The notes under the pieces: generated by a model | Seen by the model: only the letters and a program-made list of their open reading frames with translations | Told to the model about the DNA's origin: nothing | The model's database searches: none | Origin: Thermobrachium celere DSM 8682 | GTDB lineage: Bacteria; Bacillota; Clostridia; Clostridiales; Caloramatoraceae | Direction: 5' to 3' | Assembly (NCBI RefSeq): GCF_000430995.1 | Contig: NZ_HF952018.1 | Coordinates: forward strand, 1,306,449-1,370,448 | Length of the DNA: 64,000 nucleotides | Program-made: the position numbers and the translations under genes | Part shown: positions 44,217-54,216 of the stretch, one piece after another | How the letters are laid out: each line of letters starts with the position of its first letter | Position numbering within the stretch: the stretch's first letter is position 1

Positions 44217-45182
44217 TTATACTAAATGGCAAGAAACAAAATGTCCTCCACCAACATCTCTAAACTTAGGTACCTCCTGCGAACATATGTCTTTTTTATA
44301 AGGACACCTTGTATGGAACTTGCATCCACTAGGTGGATTTGCTGGGCTTGGTATATCTCCCTGAAGTATTATTCTTTCTCTCTTTAATGTAGGATCAGGA
44401 ATAGGAACAGCAGATAGCAGTGCCTTTGTATAAGGGTGTAGTGGATTTTTATAAAGTTCATGCTTTTCTGCAAGCTCAACAAGTGAGCCTAAGTACATAA
44501 CCCCTACTCTATGGCTTATATGCTTTACAACACTCAAGTCATGGGATATAAACATATACGAAAAACCGAACTTTTGTTGAAGATCACATAATAGATTTAC
44601 AATTTGAGATTGAATTGATACATCAAGAGCAGATACTGGCTCATCACACACTATGAATTTTGGATTTAGCACCAGTGCTCTTGCTATACCTATTCTTTGT
44701 CTTTGGCCACCCGAAAACTCATGTGGATATCTTCTTATGTGATATGGTGCAAGACCACACATCTCAAGTGCCTCAAGTACTCTATCCTTTACTTCACCTT
44801 TTGATACAATTTTATGATCTACTAGCGCTTCTCCTATTATTTCACCAACTGTCATTCTGGGATTTAATGAACTATAAGGGTCTTGAAATATTATCTGCAT
44901 TTTTGGTCTTATGCTTCTTAATTCTTTTCTGCTTAAACTAAATATATCTTTTCCTTCAAAATAAACATTTCCATCTGTTTTATCTAATAATCTAAGTATA
45001 GTTCTCCCTGTTGTTGATTTACCACATCCTGATTCTCCAACAAAACCTAAAGTTTCTCCTTCCTTTAGCTCAAAGGATACATCATCAACTGCCTTTACAT
45101 ATCCCACAGTTCTTTGAAAAACCCCTGCTTTTATAGGAAAATATTTTTTTAGGTTTTCTACCTTCAACAATGTCTCTGCCAT
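44217..45182 (-). CDS. oppF: Oligopeptide ABC transporter ATP-binding protein OppF
   Basis: 321 residues. Walker [14 protein letters not shown]-loop QIIFQDPYSSLNP, ABC signature EFSGGQRQRIGIARAL and Walker B FIVCDEPVSALDVSI are all intact. The C-terminal oligopeptide/dipeptide extension carries cysteines (CKFHTRCPYKKDIC) that often hold an iron-sulfur cluster in this subfamily. It couples ATP hydrolysis to peptide import with OppD. Last opp gene, 1 base after oppD. Confidence 0.96.
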   Translation of the reverse strand: MAETLLKVENLKKYFPIKAGVFQRTVGYVKAVDDVSFELKEGETLGFVGESGCGKSTTGRTILRLLDKTDGNVYFEGKDIFSLSRKELRSIRPKMQIIFQDPYSSLNPRMTVGEIIGEALVDHKIVSKGEVKDRVLEALEMCGLAPYHIRRYPHEFSGGQRQRIGIARALVLNPKFIVCDEPVSALDVSIQSQIVNLLCDLQQKFGFSYMFISHDLSVVKHISHRVGVMYLGSLVELAEKHELYKNPLHPYTKALLSAVPIPDPTLKRERIILQGDIPSPANPPSGCKFHTRCPYKKDICSQEVPKFRDVGGGHFVSCHLV

Positions 45183-45183
45183 A

Positions 45184-46158
45184 TTATTTCACCTCCTTAT
45201 AGAGGTGGCAAGCCACCTTATGTCCGTCTTTTACACTGCATAACTTCGGCTGCTCTTTTCTGCAAATGTCCATGGCCTTAGAACATCTAGGATGGAAATA
45301 ACAGCCTTCAGGCATATTAAGTGGATTAGGCACTTGTCCTGGGATTGAATTTAATCTCTCTTTGTCTTGATTTAAAATTGGTTTTGACTCAAGCAAACCT
45401 ATAGTATATGGATGCAGTGGATTCTTAAATATCTCAAAAACATCAGCCTCTTCAACTATCTTACCTGCATACATAACTACAACATGATCTGCCATCTCTG
45501 CAACAACACCTAAGTCGTGTGTTATTAACATTATTGATGTATTTGTTTTGTTTTTAAGCTCCCTCATTAAATCTAATATTTGTGCTTGAATTGTAACATC
45601 AAGTGCTGTAGTTGGCTCATCTGCAATTAAAAGTTTTGGATTACAAGCCATTGCCATTGCAATCATTGCCCTCTGTCTCATTCCCCCTGAAAGCTCATGA
45701 GGATAGGCATCAACAACCTCATTAGCCCTTGGAATACCCACTAATTTTAACATATCAATTGCCTTTTCACGTGCCTGCTCTCTATTCATATTTTGATGTA
45801 ATACAATTGCTTCAATAATTTGATCTCCAATTGTAAAAACAGGATTTAATGATGTCATAGGCTCCTGAAATATAACTGATATCTTATTACCACGAATTTT
45901 TCTTATTTCTGAATCTGTTGCCTTCGTCAAATCTTTACCTTCAAAAATTATTTCACCACTTACTATTTTACCTGGAGGATTTGGAATTAATTTAAGAATA
46001 GACATTGCAGTAATACTTTTGCCACAACCTGATTCTCCAACAACCCCTAATGTTTCTCCCTCTCTTATTGTCAAACTAACATCATCAACAGCCTTTATCA
46101 CTCCATCTTCTGTATAAAAATATGTCTTAAGATTTTTTATACTTAAAAGTTCCCCCAT
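45184..46158 (-). CDS. oppD: Oligopeptide ABC transporter ATP-binding protein OppD
   Basis: 324 residues. Walker [15 protein letters not shown]-loop [14 protein letters not shown], signature [16 protein letters not shown] and Walker [16 protein letters not shown] are intact. The C-terminal [14 protein letters not shown] cysteine motif matches OppF. It forms the ATPase heterodimer with OppF and lies 11 bases after oppC. Confidence 0.96.
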   Translation of the reverse strand: MGELLSIKNLKTYFYTEDGVIKAVDDVSLTIREGETLGVVGESGCGKSITAMSILKLIPNPPGKIVSGEIIFEGKDLTKATDSEIRKIRGNKISVIFQEPMTSLNPVFTIGDQIIEAIVLHQNMNREQAREKAIDMLKLVGIPRANEVVDAYPHELSGGMRQRAMIAMAMACNPKLLIADEPTTALDVTIQAQILDLMRELKNKTNTSIMLITHDLGVVAEMADHVVVMYAGKIVEEADVFEIFKNPLHPYTIGLLESKPILNQDKERLNSIPGQVPNPLNMPEGCYFHPRCSKAMDICRKEQPKLCSVKDGHKVACHLYKEVK

Positions 46159-46169
46159 AATATTACCTC

Positions 46170-47114
46170 CTATCTTTTTAGCTTTGGATCAAGAGCATCT
46201 CTTAATCCATCACCAAACAAGTTTATCGCCATAACTGTTAGGAATATGCACACTCCAGGAGGTATCCATTTCCAATATTCGTATTTCATTACATAATAAT
46301 CTGTTGCAACCTGAACCATTTGTCCCCATGATGGATATGGAGGTGTAACACCTAATCCTAAATAACTAAGTGCTGATTCTGATAGAATTGCACTACCTAT
46401 TCCCAATGTTGCTGAAACTATAATTGATGCAAATGTATTTGGAAGCAGATGCCTAAAGATCTTTCTTCTATCTCTAAGCCCCAAAGCTTCTGCTGCCTGC
46501 ATAAATTCTTGTTCTCTTAAAGACAATATCTGTCCTCTTACAATACGAGCAAGACCTGTCCAACTTAATATACCAATTATAACCATAACAAAGTAAATTC
46601 TATACTTAGGATCCACCTTATAATCTGATAAAACAGCTGCAAGCATTAAAAGTAGCGGGAAGAAAGGGAAACACATAAATATATCAACAAATCTCATAAT
46701 AATCCCATCTACTACTCCACCATAATAACCTGATATTCCGCCAATTATACTTCCTATAACAACACTGATTGATACAGCAACAATTCCAACAGTCAATGAT
46801 ATTCTTCCACCATACATAAGTCTTGTTAATATGTCTCTTCCTACTTCATCTGTTCCAAGTGGATGCTTTAAGCTTGGTGGTGCCGATATATTATATAAAT
46901 CAATTTTTTCCATTGTAATACCAAAAACATATTTTTGTACAATAGGTCCAAACACAGAAACAACAATCATAAACAAGAGTATATATAAACCAGCCATAGC
47001 AAGTTTATTTCTTCTTAACCTATGTCTGACTATTTTCCAAGGACTCATTATATCCTCTTTTTTTGCACCCTTTAATTCAACACCTTTATTTAAATTATTT
47101 TTAACTTCAGCCAT
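46170..47114 (-). CDS. oppC: Oligopeptide ABC transporter permease OppC
   Basis: 314 residues with six predicted membrane helices, the first near 40-62. The EAA-type coupling loop is read in EQEFMQAAEALGLRDRRKIFRHLLPN. The N-terminal cytoplasmic stretch (MSPWKIVRHRLRRNKLAMAGLYIL) is typical of OppC/DppC. It forms the translocation channel with OppB. The gene lies 13 bases after oppB. Confidence 0.95.
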   Translation of the reverse strand: MAEVKNNLNKGVELKGAKKEDIMSPWKIVRHRLRRNKLAMAGLYILLFMIVVSVFGPIVQKYVFGITMEKIDLYNISAPPSLKHPLGTDEVGRDILTRLMYGGRISLTVGIVAVSISVVIGSIIGGISGYYGGVVDGIIMRFVDIFMCFPFFPLLLMLAAVLSDYKVDPKYRIYFVMVIIGILSWTGLARIVRGQILSLREQEFMQAAEALGLRDRRKIFRHLLPNTFASIIVSATLGIGSAILSESALSYLGLGVTPPYPSWGQMVQVATDYYVMKYEYWKWIPPGVCIFLTVMAINLFGDGLRDALDPKLKR

Positions 47115-47127
47115 TTACTTCACCCCC

Positions 47128-48090
47128 CTACTTTAATCTAATTCTTGGGTCAACAATTGCATAGGTTACATCTGCAATTAGATTTCCTAAGAGGGTTAAA
47201 AATGCAAGAAGCATATTAATTCCCATTAAAAGTGGATAATCTCTATTGTTAACAGCTAAAAGTTCAATAGGTCCAATTCCTGGCCAGTTAAATATAGCTT
47301 CTGTTATCATTGCACCTGAAAATAAACCAGGTAACCACATACCAAATATTGTAACAACAGGAATTAACGCGTTTCTTAGTGCATGTTTATATATTACAAC
47401 CTTTTCTCTCAATCCCTTTGCCCTTGCTGTTCTTATATAATCCTGTCTTATAACCTCAAGCATACTTGAACGTGTATACCTCATAAGTCCTGCTACACTA
47501 CCTAATGTTAAAACAGTAAGTGGCAGAACCATATGATATAATACATCCTTAAACTTTTCAAAACCAACTGCAGTACTTCCTGGAGTCATCATTCCAGATA
47601 CAGGAAATAAATTAATATCAACTGCAAACCACTTTATTAAAAGAAGTCCAAAGAAGAAGGACGGCATAGATATACCAATTAGAGCAAAAACCGTAAAGAA
47701 GTAATCTATGAAGCTATACTGCCTTGTTGCTGATATAACCCCTATTGGTATTGCAATCAAAACGCTTAAGATAAAAGAAGCCAAAGATAAATAAAAAGAG
47801 TTCCAAATATATGTATTCATAACCCTACCAACAGGCTGTTTAAAATAAAATGACTCTCCAAAATCCCCTCTTATTACATTCTGAACCCAATATTTATATT
47901 GGACAATTGCTGGTTCATCAAGGTGCAGCTGTTTTCTAATCTTCTGCTTTGTTTCATAGGACATTTTGGGATCCATCATACCTGTTAGGGCATCACCTGG
48001 TGCTGCTTGAAAAATCAAAAAGATAATAATAGATACCCCAATAAGTACAGGTATCATTTGCAAAAGCCTTCTTGTAATATACTGCCTCAT
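47128..48090 (-). CDS. oppB: Oligopeptide ABC transporter permease OppB
   Basis: 320 residues, six membrane helices. The N terminus MRQYITRRLLQMIPVLIGVSIIIF and the EAA loop RQDYIRTARAKGLREKVVIYKHALRN are standard for OppB/DppB. It is separated from oppA by a GC-rich hairpin at 48111-48129 that probably lowers expression of the downstream membrane genes relative to oppA. Confidence 0.95.
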   Translation of the reverse strand: MRQYITRRLLQMIPVLIGVSIIIFLIFQAAPGDALTGMMDPKMSYETKQKIRKQLHLDEPAIVQYKYWVQNVIRGDFGESFYFKQPVGRVMNTYIWNSFYLSLASFILSVLIAIPIGVISATRQYSFIDYFFTVFALIGISMPSFFFGLLLIKWFAVDINLFPVSGMMTPGSTAVGFEKFKDVLYHMVLPLTVLTLGSVAGLMRYTRSSMLEVIRQDYIRTARAKGLREKVVIYKHALRNALIPVVTIFGMWLPGLFSGAMITEAIFNWPGIGPIELLAVNNRDYPLLMGINMLLAFLTLLGNLIADVTYAIVDPRIRLK

Positions 48091-48110
48091 TTTATCCCCC
48101 CCTAAATTAA

Positions 48111-48129
48111 GCCCGGCCTAAGGCCGGGC
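48111..48129 (-). promoter_or_regulatory. oppA-oppB intergenic hairpin (attenuator or mRNA stabiliser)
   Basis: The near-uninterrupted GC stem GCCCGGCC/GGCCGGGC (48111-48118 with 48122-48129) sits between oppA and oppB. On the minus strand it is followed only by TTAATTTAGG, so termination would be partial. Such elements commonly raise the binding-protein to permease ratio. Confidence 0.65.
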
Positions 48130-48134
48130 ATTTA

Positions 48135-49847
48135 TTACTTAACATCAACAAGTTCTACTTTATGGATATCGTAAGTCCAGTCAGTAAATGGTGATAGTCT
48201 TAATCCCTTAACCTTAGAACTAACTGCATAAGTATCCTTAGCATAGCTTAGGAATAGATATGGAAGTTCTTCATTAGCTAGCTTTACCCATTGATGATAA
48301 ATTTGCTTTCTCTTTTCCATATCAGTTTCCTTTAAGCCCTCTTTGATTAGTCTTTCTGATTCTTCATTTCTCCAACCAACTGAATTAAATCCACCAAGCT
48401 TATCTTGTTCAATTGAGAATATTCCTGATGGATCTGGGTCAATTGAAAGTGACCATGCCATATTGTACATTTCAAATTTTTGTTCGTCATATACCTTTTG
48501 AGCAAGTGTACTGAATTCCATTAGTTCTGGAATTACTTCAACACCTATCTGCTTCCAGTTTTCAATTAGAATTGGAGTTAAAGCTTCAACATATTTACTT
48601 CCTGTATATGTCATCCAATGGATTGTAAACTTTTTACCATCTTTATATCTATATCCATCTTCCTTCTTTACCCAACCAGCTTCATCAAGAAGCTTATTTG
48701 CTAACTCTGGATTATATTCATACTTGTTAAGTTCATCTGTATATGCCCAAGATACCTTTGATACAGGTGCATTACATACATCTCCAAGTCCCTTGTAGTA
48801 TGCTTGAATAAATCCTGCTCTGTTTAAACCGTAAGCAAGTGCTTGACGAACTTTCTTATCCTTAAACTTTTCATCTCTTAAATTCCAACCAATGTATCCG
48901 TAACTATTTGATGGATAGCTGTAAATATCTAAGAACTCAGCCTTCTTAACAAGTTCAATTTGTTCTGGCTTACTTGGAATTCTGTCAACATCAACACTAC
49001 CAGTTGTTAATTCTTGAATTACTGTATTTGCATTTGTTACCTTCATTATAATCTTAGCTATCTTTGGTTCGCCTCTCCAATAGTTTGGATTCTTTTCAAA
49101 TACAATTTCTTGTCCTGCTTTATATTCCTTAAATAAGTATGGACCTGCACCAACTGGGCTTAAGAACTTATCCTTTAGAGCCTTTATGTTACCCTTTTCA
49201 AAATTATATATGTGCTTTGGCATAATTCCATATCCAAAGTCATATATAGCAGGAGCCTTTGGTTCCTTTAAAGTAAATGAAATTGTATATTTGTCTATAA
49301 CCTTGATACCACTAACTTCCTTTACCTTTCCTTCTTTATCTTGGTTATATTCTTCATAACCAACTAGTGATGAAACTGCATCTGTTCTTGGTCCATCATA
49401 GCTTGGGTCACATATTGCAGTAAATGTGAAAGCTACGTCTTCAGCAGTAACTTCTTTACCATCACTAAACTTAACTCCTTTATTTAACGTAAATGTATAT
49501 GTCTTTCCATCCTCTGAAATCTTCCATTCTTTTGCTATAAGTGGAGTTGGGTTACCTTGCTCATCGTTTGAAATCAATCCATCAAATACAAGACTAACTA
49601 CCCAAGAATCATAAACTGAGTCTGAATAAATTGGATTAAACTTACCTGATGGAGCTGTTGTACCAACTATTAATGTATCCTTTCTGTTCTTTGATACATC
49701 AGGCATCTTAGATGGGTTTGAAGCCTTTACAACTTCTGCAACATCCTTTTTCGATGTGTCTGTTGTTTTTCCACCTTTACCGCAGGATGTAAAAAGCATC
49801 ATAACTGCTAATAATCCTGCAGCAAAGCTCGCAAGCTTTTTGTTCAT
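48135..49847 (-). CDS. oppA: Oligopeptide-binding lipoprotein OppA
   Basis: 570 residues, a family 5 extracellular solute-binding protein. A lipoprotein signal (MNKKLASFAAGLLAVMMLFTSC) ends at lipobox cysteine 22, followed by a low-complexity linker. The mature part has the family signatures DGLISNDEQGNPTPLIAKEW and KDKKVRQALAYGLNRAGFIQAYY. It captures peptides outside the membrane for OppBCDF. First and probably most abundant product of the operon; the promoter is at 50065-50093. Confidence 0.94.
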   Translation of the reverse strand: MNKKLASFAAGLLAVMMLFTSCGKGGKTTDTSKKDVAEVVKASNPSKMPDVSKNRKDTLIVGTTAPSGKFNPIYSDSVYDSWVVSLVFDGLISNDEQGNPTPLIAKEWKISEDGKTYTFTLNKGVKFSDGKEVTAEDVAFTFTAICDPSYDGPRTDAVSSLVGYEEYNQDKEGKVKEVSGIKVIDKYTISFTLKEPKAPAIYDFGYGIMPKHIYNFEKGNIKALKDKFLSPVGAGPYLFKEYKAGQEIVFEKNPNYWRGEPKIAKIIMKVTNANTVIQELTTGSVDVDRIPSKPEQIELVKKAEFLDIYSYPSNSYGYIGWNLRDEKFKDKKVRQALAYGLNRAGFIQAYYKGLGDVCNAPVSKVSWAYTDELNKYEYNPELANKLLDEAGWVKKEDGYRYKDGKKFTIHWMTYTGSKYVEALTPILIENWKQIGVEVIPELMEFSTLAQKVYDEQKFEMYNMAWSLSIDPDPSGIFSIEQDKLGGFNSVGWRNEESERLIKEGLKETDMEKRKQIYHQWVKLANEELPYLFLSYAKDTYAVSSKVKGLRLSPFTDWTYDIHKVELVDVK

Positions 49848-49878
49848 TTTCGCTCCCCCTTTAATAAAAATTTTATAT

Positions 49879-49896
49879 ATAACCCATAAGGGTTAT
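49879..49896. repeat. 18-bp palindrome in the oppA leader
   Basis: ATAACCC-ATAA-GGGTTAT is a perfect inverted repeat 31 bases upstream of the oppA ATG. It could be a small mRNA stem or an operator; nothing else indicates which. Confidence 0.45.
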
Positions 49897-50064
49897 GCAC
49901 CTAATAAAACTGTATGTTTTTATTCAAAAATTATTCCTAACTTTACATTTCGATTTTTCGCAATATTAAAATTCATTATTTTTATTTTTTCATTTAATTT
50001 ATTAAGTTAAATGTTTTTACGCTAATTTTTGAAATTTTATATGTCCCAAACTTCTTTTTTCTGT

Positions 50065-50093
50065 ATTTTACCAATGTGTGTATTTGATGTCAA
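50065..50093 (-). promoter_or_regulatory. oppA promoter with a long (~210-base) leader
   Basis: TTGACA (50088-50093), a 17-base spacer and TAAAAT (50065-50070) on the minus strand. The predicted start leaves about 210 AT-rich bases before the oppA ATG, with only the 49879 palindrome as recognisable structure. The other part of the 49848-50246 gap holds the divergent asd promoter. Confidence 0.75.
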
Positions 50094-50181
50094 TATAAAA
50101 CAATAAGAAAAATTATTACCTATTTCGACTTAATTTTTGTATATTTAAACATTAAAAATTGATGAATTTGGAATAAAATAA

Positions 50182-50190
50182 TGTTATAAT
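50182..50190 (+). promoter_or_regulatory. Extended -10 promoter of asd-dapA-dapB
   Basis: TGTTATAAT (TG at 50182-50183, TATAAT at 50185-50190) is an extended -10 element 57 bases upstream of asd. No convincing -35 was found. No lysine riboswitch sequence is visible between it and asd. Confidence 0.55.
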
Positions 50191-50246
50191 ATACAAAAAC
50201 ATAGTATATACCTTTATTAGAAGTTTTTTAAAAGGAGGATAAAGTA

Positions 50247-51239
50247 ATGGGTGTTAGATTAGCAGTTGTCGGCGCAACTGGAATGGTAGGTAGAAAGTTT
50301 TTAGACGTTTTAAAGGAAAGAAATTTCCCAATTGATAAATTATATTTATTTGCATCTTCAAAATCTGCAGGAAAAACAATAAACTTCAATGGAAAGGACT
50401 ATGTTGTAGAAGAATTAAAGGAAGATTCTTTTGATAGAGGAATAGATATAGCTTTATTCTCTGCTGGAGCTTCAACAAGCTTAAAATTTGCTCCTATAGC
50501 AGCAAGTAAAGGATGTGTTGTTGTCGACAATAGTAGTGCATGGAGAATGGATGAGAATGTACCACTTGTTGTACCTGAAGTAAATCCAGAAGATATAAAG
50601 TGGCATAAGGGAATTATTGCAAATCCAAATTGCTCAACAATACAAGCTGTTGTTGCCCTAAAACCTCTAGATGACAAATTTAAAATAAAAAGAATTATAT
50701 ATTCGACATATCAAGCTGTATCTGGAGCTGGTATGGGAGGATATGAGGATTTAGTAAATGGTATTAAGGGAGAAGCTCCAAAGAAATTCCCACATCCTAT
50801 TGCATATAACTTAATTCCTCATATTGATGTATTCTTAGAAAATGGATATACAAAAGAAGAAATGAAAATGATAAACGAAACAAAAAAGATAATGCATAGA
50901 CCAGATTTAAAAATAACAGCTACAACAGTTAGAGTTCCAGTGTTCTATGGACATAGTGAATCAATTAATGTAGAATTTGAAAAAAGCTTTGATATAAACG
51001 AAGTAAAAGAAACACTTAAAAACAGCAAAGGCATTGTTTTAATGGATGATGTTAATAACAACGTTTATCCAATGCCTATATTAGCAGAAGGAAAAGATGA
51101 AGTATTCGTTGGAAGAATAAGAAGAGATGAAAGCGTTGAAAATGGTATTAATATGTGGGTTGTAGCCGACAATATAAGAAAGGGTGCAGCTACAAATGCT
51201 GTACAAATAGCTGAACTTTTAATAAAAAATATAATATAA
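50247..51239 (+). CDS. asd: Aspartate-semialdehyde dehydrogenase
   Basis: 330 residues. The NADP loop is VVGATGMVGRKFLDVL. The catalytic cysteine is in ANPNCSTIQAVVALKPL (near 130), and the histidine is in RVPVFYGHSESINVEF. It reduces aspartyl phosphate to aspartate semialdehyde, the branch point to lysine/diaminopimelate, threonine and methionine. AAAGGAGGATAAAGTA precedes the ATG. It leads asd-dapA-dapB-patA. Confidence 0.97.
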   Translation: MGVRLAVVGATGMVGRKFLDVLKERNFPIDKLYLFASSKSAGKTINFNGKDYVVEELKEDSFDRGIDIALFSAGASTSLKFAPIAASKGCVVVDNSSAWRMDENVPLVVPEVNPEDIKWHKGIIANPNCSTIQAVVALKPLDDKFKIKRIIYSTYQAVSGAGMGGYEDLVNGIKGEAPKKFPHPIAYNLIPHIDVFLENGYTKEEMKMINETKKIMHRPDLKITATTVRVPVFYGHSESINVEFEKSFDINEVKETLKNSKGIVLMDDVNNNVYPMPILAEGKDEVFVGRIRRDESVENGINMWVVADNIRKGAATNAVQIAELLIKNII

Positions 51240-51278
51240 TAATATTAAGGAAATTTTTTCAGAAAGGATGGATTTAAA

Positions 51279-52163
51279 ATGAGTCTATTTACTGGAAGTG
51301 GTGTTGCAATTGTAACTCCATTTAATGAAGATGGAGTTGATTTTAAGAAACTTGAAGAACTAATAGAATGGCATATAGAACAAAAAACTGATGCAATAAT
51401 AATCTGTGGAACAACTGGCGAAGCTTCAACAATGTCTGAACAAGAAAGAAAAGAAACAATTAAATTTACTGTAGATGTTGTAAAGGGAAGAATCCCTGTT
51501 ATTGCTGGAACAGGAAGCAACAATACAAAGGCTGCTGTTGAAATGAGCAGATGGGCAGATAGCATTGGAGTTGATGGCTTACTAGTTATTACACCATACT
51601 ATAACAAGACAACTCAAAGAGGAGCAATTGAACACTTTAAGGCAATTGCATCAGCAGTGACAAAACCAATAATTATCTATAACGTTCCTTCAAGAACAGG
51701 ATTTAATATACTTCCTGAAACTCTTTATGAACTATCAAAAATTGAAAATATAGTTGCTGTTAAAGAGGCTAGTGGAAACATTTCACAAGTTGCAGAAATT
51801 GCTCAATTATGTGGAGATAACCTTGATATATACTCTGGAAATGATGATCAAATAATACCCATTATGTCCCTGGGAGGAAAGGGAGTAATTTCTGTTGTTG
51901 CAAACATCCTTCCAAAAGATACACACGATATGTGCGAACTATTCTTAAAGGGCGATCTTAAGGCTGCACTTGATATACAGCTTAAAATGATACCTTTAAT
52001 TAAAGCTCTTTTCATTGAAACAAACCCAATACCAGTAAAAACAGCAATGAACTTAATGGGAATGAATGTTGGACACCTAAGATTACCACTTGTTGATATG
52101 TCTCAAAAGAATTTAGAACTTTTAAAGAAGGAAATGATCAATTATGGAATTAAGCTATCATAG
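51279..52163 (+). CDS. dapA: 4-hydroxy-tetrahydrodipicolinate synthase
   Basis: 294 residues, a TIM-barrel aldolase. [11 protein letters not shown] near 42-52 binds the pyruvate carboxyl. [11 protein letters not shown] has the catalytic tyrosine, and AVKEASGN contains the Schiff-base lysine near residue 162. It condenses pyruvate with aspartate semialdehyde. AGAAAGGATGGATTTAAA lies before the ATG. It lies 39 bases after asd and 10 bases before dapB. Confidence 0.97.
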   Translation: MSLFTGSGVAIVTPFNEDGVDFKKLEELIEWHIEQKTDAIIICGTTGEASTMSEQERKETIKFTVDVVKGRIPVIAGTGSNNTKAAVEMSRWADSIGVDGLLVITPYYNKTTQRGAIEHFKAIASAVTKPIIIYNVPSRTGFNILPETLYELSKIENIVAVKEASGNISQVAEIAQLCGDNLDIYSGNDDQIIPIMSLGGKGVISVVANILPKDTHDMCELFLKGDLKAALDIQLKMIPLIKALFIETNPIPVKTAMNLMGMNVGHLRLPLVDMSQKNLELLKKEMINYGIKLS

Positions 52164-52173
52164 AGGTGAAGTT

Positions 52174-52929
52174 ATGAAGGTACTACTACACGGATGTAAT
52201 GGACGAATGGGACAGACTTTAACAAAAATAATTTCAAACCTAAATGATGTAGAGGTAGTATGTGGAGTTGATAAGGATACTGCAAAATTTAACAACCCAT
52301 ATCCTGTTTATTCTAGTTTAAATGAAGTAAAGGAAAAAGTAGATGTTCTTATAGATTTTTCTAACCATGTATGTTTGGATTCTATTTTAGAATATGGAAA
52401 GAAAAATAATGTTGCTTTAGTTATTTGTACAACTGGATTTTCTGAAGAAGAAAAAGCAAAAATGCAAGAAGCATCCAAATATATACCTATACTCCACTCT
52501 GCAAATATGTCACTTGGGGTAAATCTTATTCTATCATTAGTATCTCAAGCAGCTAAGGTGCTTTATGAAAATTTTGATATAGAAATTATCGAAAAGCACC
52601 ACAATCAAAAACTAGATTCTCCAAGTGGAACTGCACTTATGATTGCAGACGCAATAAACAAAGCTCTAAATGATGTTTTAAATTATAACTACGGAAGACA
52701 TTCAAAAACACAAAAACGTGAAAAGAACGAACTAGGAATTCATGCTGTTCGTGGTGGAAATATTGTAGGTGAACATGAAGTCCTATTTGCTGGTCCTTTT
52801 GAAAATATTGAAATCAAGCACACTGCTCTATCAAGAGATGTGTTTGCCTATGGTGCAATTAGAGCTGCAAAATATTTACATGGAAAACCAAATGGTTTCT
52901 ACACTATGAAGGATGTAATAAGTGAATAA
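52174..52929 (+). CDS. dapB: 4-hydroxy-tetrahydrodipicolinate reductase
   Basis: About 251 residues. The NAD(P)H loop is VLLHGCNGRMGQTLTKII. The catalytic signature EKHHNQKLDSPSGTAL is near 155-170, and GNIVGEHEVLFAG follows. ATG 52174, directly after AGAGGTGAAGTT, is the expected start; the longer frame from 52144 overlaps dapA. Reduces the DapA product to tetrahydrodipicolinate. Confidence 0.97.
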   Translation: MKVLLHGCNGRMGQTLTKIISNLNDVEVVCGVDKDTAKFNNPYPVYSSLNEVKEKVDVLIDFSNHVCLDSILEYGKKNNVALVICTTGFSEEEKAKMQEASKYIPILHSANMSLGVNLILSLVSQAAKVLYENFDIEIIEKHHNQKLDSPSGTALMIADAINKALNDVLNYNYGRHSKTQKREKNELGIHAVRGGNIVGEHEVLFAGPFENIEIKHTALSRDVFAYGAIRAAKYLHGKPNGFYTMKDVISE

Positions 52930-52934
52930 AAACA

Positions 52935-52966
52935 ATAGCCGCCATGAATTTTATTCATGGCGGTTA
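52935..52966 (+). terminator. Weak terminator or attenuator between dapB and patA
   Basis: The 11-bp stem CCGCCATGAAT/ATTCATGGCGG (52939-52949 with 52953-52963) is followed only by TTATAATATC, so read-through into patA is likely. The arm includes CCATGAA. Confidence 0.6.
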
Positions 52967-52987
52967 TAATATCTAAAGGAGGTACAT

Positions 52988-54145
52988 ATGGAAAATCTAT
53001 TAAATATAGAGGTAAAAAGCATTGAAATATCGGGTATTAGAAAATTTTATAATATGGTTTCAAAATATGATAATGTTATCTCACTTACAATAGGCCAACC
53101 AGACTTTAAAACACCTGAACATATAAAAGATGCTGTAAAAATAGCTCTTGATAACAATAAAACAGTATATACCCACAATGCTGGAATTATAGAACTTAGA
53201 AAAGCTATATCTAACTTTATAAACTTAAAATATAATTTAAACTACAATCCAGAAGATGAAATAATAGTAACCTCTGGTGCAAGTGAGGCTATATACATTG
53301 CTTTAAAAACTATCTTAAATGCAAATGACGAGGTTTTAATTCCTGCACCATGTTATCCTGGATATGAACCTGTTGTAAAGCTTTGTGGAGCAAAAGTAAA
53401 ACACATCGATACTACAAACACTAATTTTAAACTTACCAAAGATCTTATAAAGGAAAACATTAGCAATTCAACTAAATGTATAATAATTCCTTATCCATCA
53501 AACCCAACTGGTCAATGCTTAAATCATGATGAATTAAGAGAAATTGCAGATTTTATTAGAGACAAAGATATTTTTATTGTTTCAGATGAGATATATAGCG
53601 AACTTGTTTTTGATAGAAAACACATCTCTATAGCAAGTTTTTATAACTTGGAAGATAAAACAATAATAATAAATGGACTATCAAAATCCCACTCAATGAC
53701 AGGATTTAGAATAGGCTTCACTTTAGCACCAAACTATATAACAAAGCATATGATAAAGGTACATCAATATCTAAATACATGTGCTACATCCTTGAGTCAA
53801 TATGCTGCTCTTGAGGCACTAACTAAAGGAATTGATGATTCAATACCTATGAGGGAAGAATATAAAAAAAGAAGAGATTACACATACGAAAGACTTATAG
53901 CTATGGGATTTGACGTTGTAAAACCAAGTGGAGCTTTCTATATATTCCCTAACATAAAAAAATTCTCAAGCAATTCCTTTGATTTTGCTCTAAAGTTATT
54001 AGAAGAAGAAAGAGTTGCTGTAGTTCCAGGAAGTGCATTCTCTAATTTTGGAGAAGGCTATATAAGAATATCCTATGCATATTCTATGGAAGAACTAAAG
54101 ACAGCTTTAGATAAGATTGAAAATTTTTTATCTAAGCTTAAATAA
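52988..54145 (+). CDS. patA: PatA-type aminotransferase (probable N-acetyl-LL-diaminopimelate aminotransferase)
   Basis: 385 residues, fold-type I PLP enzyme. PYPSNPTGQ binds the cofactor, SDEIYSELVF holds the aspartate, and the PLP lysine lies in NGLSKSHSMTGFRIGF near residue 236. By sequence alone it could be any class I/II aminotransferase. Its place after dapB, with dapH close by, points to the acetyl-branch diaminopimelate step. TAAAGGAGGTACAT precedes the ATG. Confidence 0.9.
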   Translation: MENLLNIEVKSIEISGIRKFYNMVSKYDNVISLTIGQPDFKTPEHIKDAVKIALDNNKTVYTHNAGIIELRKAISNFINLKYNLNYNPEDEIIVTSGASEAIYIALKTILNANDEVLIPAPCYPGYEPVVKLCGAKVKHIDTTNTNFKLTKDLIKENISNSTKCIIIPYPSNPTGQCLNHDELREIADFIRDKDIFIVSDEIYSELVFDRKHISIASFYNLEDKTIIINGLSKSHSMTGFRIGFTLAPNYITKHMIKVHQYLNTCATSLSQYAALEALTKGIDDSIPMREEYKKRRDYTYERLIAMGFDVVKPSGAFYIFPNIKKFSSNSFDFALKLLEEERVAVVPGSAFSNFGEGYIRISYAYSMEELKTALDKIENFLSKLK

Positions 54146-54178
54146 AAGCCCCATGAAATCCTTTCATGGGGCTTTTTA
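54144..54178. terminator. Bidirectional terminator between patA and cobO
   Basis: The 15-bp perfect stem AAAAGCCCCATGAAA/TTTCATGGGGCTTTT (54144-54158 with 54162-54176) has A/T runs on both sides, serving the convergent patA and cobO genes. Confidence 0.9.
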
Positions 54179-54216
54179 AACACCAATTATTATATAATTT
54201 CATGAATTAATTGTTA

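Noticed and set aside
50022-50038. AATTTTTGAAATTTT near the oppA transcription start, a possible CodY box
   Set aside because: It has several mismatches to AATTTTCWGAAAATT and lacks the proper central spacing; too weak to call.
50191-50246. Possible lysine riboswitch before asd-dapA
   Set aside because: The leader from the extended -10 to the ATG is under 60 bases and lacks the conserved L-box sequences.
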